DNA of 64,000 nucleotides from Diphasiastrum complanatum. Taxonomy: Eukaryota; Streptophyta; Lycopodiopsida; Lycopodiales; Lycopodiaceae. The position numbers were made by a program, and so were the translations under genes. This document shows positions 56,389 through 64,000 of the stretch, piece after piece; the first letter of the stretch is position 1, and each line of letters starts with the position of its first letter. The notes under the pieces are model-generated. The model had not been told where the DNA came from and made no database searches. It worked only from the letters and a program-made list of their open reading frames with translations. The stretch is from positions 1-64,000 of the forward strand of contig MU831870.1 in NCBI GenBank assembly GCA_029204225.1, written 5' to 3'.

Positions 56389-59300
56389 AAGGTTACGGGC
56401 CCACGATTATGCTTGATAGGTAATCATTGTTCATCACGACCAGTAGGACGCGATCCAGATCGCAATCGTTCCAACAGTGACAGGCTATGAAGTTCAAATG
56501 AGTATCCTTTCATACGTTGAAGCAAGAAGCATAGAGAAATTAGAGGGCGCTGAGGGGTATCCACCATGGCGATGGACGATGAAGATGATCCTTCTGGAGA
56601 AGGCGCTCTAGGGGATCGTTGAGGGGACTGAGAGAGCACCTGTCACTAATGGTGAGGGAGTGTATATACGTAGATGAACGAGGTGGTGAAGAAGGCTTTC
56701 ATGGCTAGGGAGTACAAGGTACTCGTGACAATCTGCTTGACACGAGTGCCCCTCAGTGGCGGAAACACCTGCAGTGCAGGTCCAGGATGCAAAGAACACT
56801 AAGGAGGTATGGGATACACTAGCATCAATCTACGAGGGAAAAAGTGTTGCAAACGTGTTGCTGCTAAGGAGAAAGCTGGCTACTACGAGGATGGCGGAAG
56901 GAGAGTCTCTGAGTACACATATGGACAAGATGAAGGGATTGGCAAGGCAACTGGAAGTTGCAGGTACCCATGTTGAGAAAACACACCTCATCTTCACAAT
57001 CCTAGGAAGCCTTCTAGCTTCATACGGCCCACTCATCATGGTGCTTGAGGGATGCGAGCTTGATGAGCTTGAGCTGAAATTTGTGACTCAAAGATTACTC
57101 CAAGAAGATGAACGCAGGAGGAGCCTGACCCCAAATGAAGAACATGCTCTGAATGGGAGACTGAGCCATATGAATTTCCCACACAGACAAGAACATTCGA
57201 GGAGGGTCATAGGAACCAGTCAAGACCGATTGGAACCTGCAGTAGCCACGGATGTACAGGCTCAGGGTAGAAGAACAATTACCAAGAAAGGAGGAAGGAG
57301 ATTGTATGCTATTATTGCAACATCAATGGACACATACTTCTAGACACATGACTTTTGATATAAAGGTTTTTTCAAAAAATCCAGCTAGCAAGGCAAGTAA
57401 TCATTGGAGATGGCATGGGCCTATATTCACCTGGAATTGGCATGGTGAACATGAAACTTCCAAATGGCAGGGGCGGAATCTTGTAGGATGTAATGTATGT
57501 GCCAGACTTGAATAAAAACATGTTATCGTGAGGAGGATGACCAAGATGGATATGGAAGTACGATTTTTTGGGAGCAAGTGCTACATAACAAAGGAGGGAG
57601 AATGTCTGGCCACAACAGTGGTGGAAGATGGGCTATACAAGTTTGTAAGCAGGACAATAAATTCACACCAAGCAAACATAGCAGTGGCGAGAACTAAGAA
57701 GGATGTCATATGACACAAGAGGCTGGCTCACATGAGTGCAGAGGATGTCATATGGCACAAGAGGCTGGGTCACATGCGTGCAGAGGTGCAGGATCTAATG
57801 TGGAAAGGGGAGCTAGTAAATGGACTTGACTGTCATGGTGAAGGGGAGGCTTATATCTGTCAAGGATGTGTGTTGGGGAAACAACACAGGGAACCATTCA
57901 GGAAATGGTTGAGTGTTGCTACCAACTCCTTGCTGGAACTAGTCCACAGACATTTGCGGGCCTATGGAGGTCGGATCCCTGGCTCATTCTCGATACTTCT
58001 TGGCCTTTATAAATGACTACAGCAGGAAGGTATTCCTATATACCATACGCACCAATGATCAGGCAATAGACAAGTTCAAAGAGTTTGTATGTATGGTAGA
58101 GAATCAGACAAAGATGAAAGTAAAACGAGTCCGCTCAGATAATGGAGGGGAGTATTTGGGAGGCAAGTTCCAGGGCTTCTGCAAAGAAAAGGGAATCCAT
58201 CATGAATTCACCATGAGTTATACCCCATAGCAAAATGGTTTGGCGGGGCAGAAAAACAGGAGCCTATTGAACATGGCCAGATGCATGCTATACGACAATC
58301 AATTACCTAAGTTCATGTGGGCACAAGATGTGAGCACAACAACCTACACACTCAGTAGGGTGCCAAACAAACTGAGGATGGATAGCACACCAGAAACGAT
58401 GTGGACCAGCCGGAAACCCACAATGGAGCATATGAGGATTTTTGGCTGCAGAGCGTACGTACACGTCCCTAATGAAACGAGGAGGAAATTGGACCAAAGA
58501 GGGAATCCATGTGTGTTTGTGGGTTATCCAGACAACACACAAGGATACAAGTTGTATGGCCCTTGCAAGCGGAAGGTGGTGCTGTCACGAGATGTAATCT
58601 TTGAGGAATTGGAACTACTAGAGGTCAGCAGTGATGACCGACCAAAGCCATCAGAGATAATGGTTGTTGAAGATGGGTGGGAGGCAACTCCCGGCAAAGC
58701 AGCAGAGGTCACAAATCATGAGCAAGAGGAAGGAGACAATGATCAGGGAGCTGTTGAAAATTCCGAGCCAAGCACAGACGAGGAAGTGCTTCACAGACCA
58801 AGAAGATCAGTAAGGGAAAGGCAGGCGCCCAAAAGGTATGACGAGATGAGCTTCCTAGGATATGAATATGTTGAGAGCAGGATTATCAAGGAGCCTGAGA
58901 ACCTGTCCGAGGCACAAGACAATTCAGAATGGGAGTAGTGGCGACATGCCATGAAAGAGGAATTAACATCAGTCAAAGAGAATGATGCATGGGACATGGT
59001 AGACCTGCCACTTGGGAGAAAGGCAATTGGGAGCAAATGGGTATTTATGGTTAAGTACACTGCTAATGGGAGCATTGAGAAATTTAAAGCCCGCGTGGTA
59101 TCAAAGGGCTTTAGCCAGGTGGAAGGCATAGACTACATGGAGACATTCGCTCTAGTAGTAAAGATGACATCACTCAGGTTGCTGAAGCATGGAGATCGAA
59201 CAGATGGACGTAAAGATGACTTTTCTGCATGGGAAGCTCGAGGAAGAAGTATACATGAAGCAGCCACCTGGCCTAGAGGACGGAAGTGAGAAGGTATGCC

Positions 59301-60419
59301 TTTTGAAGAAAGCATTATATGGCCTTAAACAGTCATCTAGGACGTGGTATCTGCGCCTTGATGAATTCTTTCCAAATAATGGTTTAGTAGATGCCACTCT
59401 GACAACAACATATACATAAAGAGGGAAGGGAATCTCTTCTTAGTTGTTGCCATATATGCAGATGACATTATAATTATCGAAAATGACAAGGGGAAGGTCA
59501 GGGACATTTGAAAAATGAGTTCGACATGAAAGATATGGGGGCCATACACTTTTGTTTGGGGATTCAAGTAAAGAGGGATAAAGAATGCAGAATAACCTGG
59601 ATGACCCAAGAGAAGTTCATAAAGTCAGTGTGCGTCAGATTCAAAATGGAAGAATCATGTCCAGTGTCCACCCCTCTGGACACCAACGTGAAGTTGACCT
59701 CAGAGATGTCTCCATCATCCGAAGAAGAGAGGGAAGTAATGAGGAAGAAGCCATTCAGAAATCTGATCGGATCCTTAATGTATAGCATGGTTTGCACGCA
59801 TCCAAATATTGCAATAGCTGTCACTAAACTAAGCCAATACATGACAGACACAGGAGAGGAGAATTGGACGGCTGCCAAAAGAATACTAAGGTACCTGAAA
59901 GGAACAGACAATTTGGGATTGACATTTAGGGCATCAAACGAAACAATGACAGGCTTTGCTGACTCAGACTGGCCAAGACGACATAAAATCCACCTATGGC
60001 TATGTATTCATGTTAGAAATGGGCTACATAAGTTGGAGCTGCAAAAAGCAATCATCAATTGTACTGTCGTCCACTGAAGCCGAGTATATGGGAGTATGTC
60101 AGGCAACAAAGGAATATGTCTGGTTGAGCAGTCTCATGGATGAATTACGCATTGAAAAGTCAGGAATGACCCTCCAAAATGACAACCAAGGATGTTTGTT
60201 TCTGAGCAAAAATGTAGGAATACACAGGAGAAGCAAACACATCAACATACAATACCATTTCATCAGAGATTTGATACAAGGAGGGGCACTTGTACTTCGA
60301 TATTGCCCAACCGATAGGATGCTTGCTGACATATTGACAAAGGCCTTAGTTAAGCAACGTTTTGTGTTTTTAAGGAACTTACTAGGAATTAATTGTCATG
60401 ATCCAGCCTGAGACTATAA

Positions 60420-60433
60420 AATGAGAGAGGGAT
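60420..60433 (+). other. Copia D polypurine tract
   Basis: AATGAGAGAGGGAT directly precedes the TG of the right LTR. Confidence 0.75.
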
Positions 60434-61754
<1,321 letters not shown>

Positions 61755-61921
61755 TTGCTACTGAGACTAGCCTCTCAGACTTCTTGGAATGAGTCTGCAA
61801 TTTTTTGAGAAGGGAACAAAGAGCGCAAAGTAACAGAGAGCTGAATTTTTCAAAAAGCAACAATGAAAAGACGAAAAAGACCAATTCCAAAAAGGCACAG
61901 CGAGGCTAGTTTCAATAGCAA
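61755..61921. mobile_element. Foldback MITE-like copy 1
   Basis: 167 bp with terminal inverted repeats: TTGCTACTGAGACTAGCCTC at the left pairs with GCGAGGCTAGTTTCAATAGC near the right. Inner arms (CTTGGAATGAGTC and GACCAATTCCAA) also pair. It is non-coding, so it would depend on a transposase in trans. Flanks contain TATAA-like sequence (TATTATAAC left, TATAAAT right), so a TA-rich target is likely. It is more diverged than copy 2. Confidence 0.72.
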
Positions 61922-61999
61922 TATAAATGTGTGAGTTGATAAAAATATTAGGATTTAATAAGTTCAAAGTTCAAAATTGTGACTGATATGTTATAATTA

Positions 62000-62197
62000 T
62001 TGCTACTGAGACTAGCCTCTCTGGCTTCTTGGAACGAGTCCGCAATTTTTTGAGAAGGAAACCAAGAGCGCAATGTAACAGAGAGCTCAATTCTTCGAGA
62101 AGGGAACAAAGAAGAGCGCCAATGAAAAGACGAAAAAGACCAGTTCCAAGAAGGCGCACTCCTTTTGAGAAGCCTGAGAGGCTGGTTTTAGTAGCAA
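62000..62197. mobile_element. Foldback MITE-like copy 2
   Basis: 198 bp, same orientation as copy 1 and starting 245 bases after it. The left arm TTGCTACTGAGACTAGCCTC and right arm ending TTTTAGTAGCAA pair over 22 bases with three mismatches. The inner arms CTTGGAACGAGTC and GACCAGTTCCAAG pair as well. Flanking AT-rich bases (TTATAATTA, TATAAATG) are shared with copy 1, so the two may be a tandem duplication rather than two insertions. No coding capacity. Confidence 0.75.
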
Positions 62198-62369
62198 TAT
62201 AAATGTGTGAGGTGGCAAATATAAATGAATAATATTAATCAAAATTCTCAATCCTAGGAAGGTGAAATTGGCATGTAGGTGGCAATGAAAGTAGCTTTCT
62301 TGGACTTGGAGACTTGCTTGGAGCAACTTAAGAAAAATGGACCAATGATATGAGAGGGACTCAAATTGA

Positions 62370-62410
62370 CCAATCAGCTTGCAACATTCATTCCATTAGC
62401 TGTTACCAAT
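62370..62410 (+). promoter_or_regulatory. CCAAT boxes upstream of ARF
   Basis: CCAATCAG at 62,370-62,377 and CCAAT at 62,406-62,410, both on the plus strand about 370-400 bases before the ARF start. CCAAT motifs bind NF-Y factors. Their function here is inferred from position only. Confidence 0.4.
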
Positions 62411-62548
62411 CCACTGCGGAAGAGGAATCGCATGTTGCCCGTTCACTGAACAAGGCTTAGAAAAGCCGAGTCATCTCTCGTACCAAGAGTTAAAAAAAAT
62501 ATGGTGGAAACATCCTCAACCTACTTAGGCTTTAGCTCCACACCCTCA

Positions 62549-62597
62549 CTTTATAGCTCCACCTCCAATAATTTAAGGCGGTCCAAATTTAAGGCCA
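62549..62597 (+). promoter_or_regulatory. Candidate ARF core promoter
   Basis: CTTTATAGC at 62,549-62,557 is a weak TATA-like box. It is followed by a direct repeat AATTTAAGGC (62,570 and 62,587). Downstream the sequence becomes pyrimidine-rich (TTTTTTCGTCTCTTCC and on), typical for plant 5' leaders of highly expressed genes. The transcription start is not determinable. Confidence 0.35.
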
Positions 62598-62757
62598 CTA
62601 CTCCTCCAAGAATCCTATGCTCACCTTTTTTCGTCTCTTCCAATTCTTTTTCCCTTTTGCCTTTCCTTCAATCTCGTCTTCGTAGGGTTCGTTGTTCGTT
62701 CGCGTTCTTGCTTGCGCTAGTTTGGATCGAGCGGAGAACGCTTAGATCCAGCAGTAA

Positions 62758-64000
<1,243 letters not shown>

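Overview
The window is plant nuclear DNA, AT-rich and gene-poor, made almost entirely of LTR retrotransposons inserted into one another. The only host gene I can support is the first coding exon of an ARF1-class small GTPase on the plus strand at 62,773-62,920. Its N-terminus reads like land-plant ARF1, and codon 50 is split by an intron. The lineage below land plant cannot be fixed from this sequence.

Layout. 1-6,380 is intergenic, with a diverged direct repeat, a Gypsy-type primer binding site and a small hairpin cluster. 6,380-7,035 is a Copia pol remnant. From 7,460 to 49,655 lies a nest of elements. The oldest layer, G1, is a decayed plus-strand Gypsy remnant seen as three separated pieces (about 7,460-9,050, 20,325-20,466 and 49,362-49,655). 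Two elements split it. N1 (9,051-20,319) is a non-coding LTR element with 479-bp LTRs and a CCCCC target duplication. G2 (20,467-49,356) is a minus-strand Gypsy with LTRs of about 830-850 bp, a tRNA-Asp-type primer site and an ATGAA duplication. N1 contains Copia A (13,196-19,353). G2 contains Copia B (22,394-29,999) and Copia C (36,367-42,797). All three Copias are on the minus strand. A and C look whole, with 1,322- and 1,317-residue polyproteins. B is broken and carries two long blocks of unrelated DNA, one of them a CpG-rich composite.

LTR divergence gives the order of events: N1 about 8-9 percent, G2 about 5 percent, B about 1.8 percent, A about 0.7 percent, C about 0.15 percent. With a rate borrowed from rice (1.3e-8 per site per year) these are roughly 3-4 My, 2 My, 0.7 My, 0.3 My and 0.06 My. 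The true rate in this plant may be lower and the ages higher.

49,660-55,500 holds older Gypsy and Copia pieces in both orientations, including a chromodomain-type Gypsy tail. 55,540-60,892 is a GA/GT-rich minisatellite with long microsatellites, interrupted by plus-strand Copia D (56,070-60,749, LTRs about 6 percent diverged). Two adjacent foldback MITE-like copies (61,755-61,921 and 62,000-62,197) lie just upstream of the ARF promoter region.

I found no rRNA, tRNA or CRISPR and no clearly new biological system. The observations most worth following are the composite non-element DNA inside Copia B, the unidentified 1-kb segment in the same element, the double gag-protease module and coiled-coil frame inside G2, the hairpin-rich Gypsy leaders, and the palindromic G-box core shared by all three Copia LTR families.
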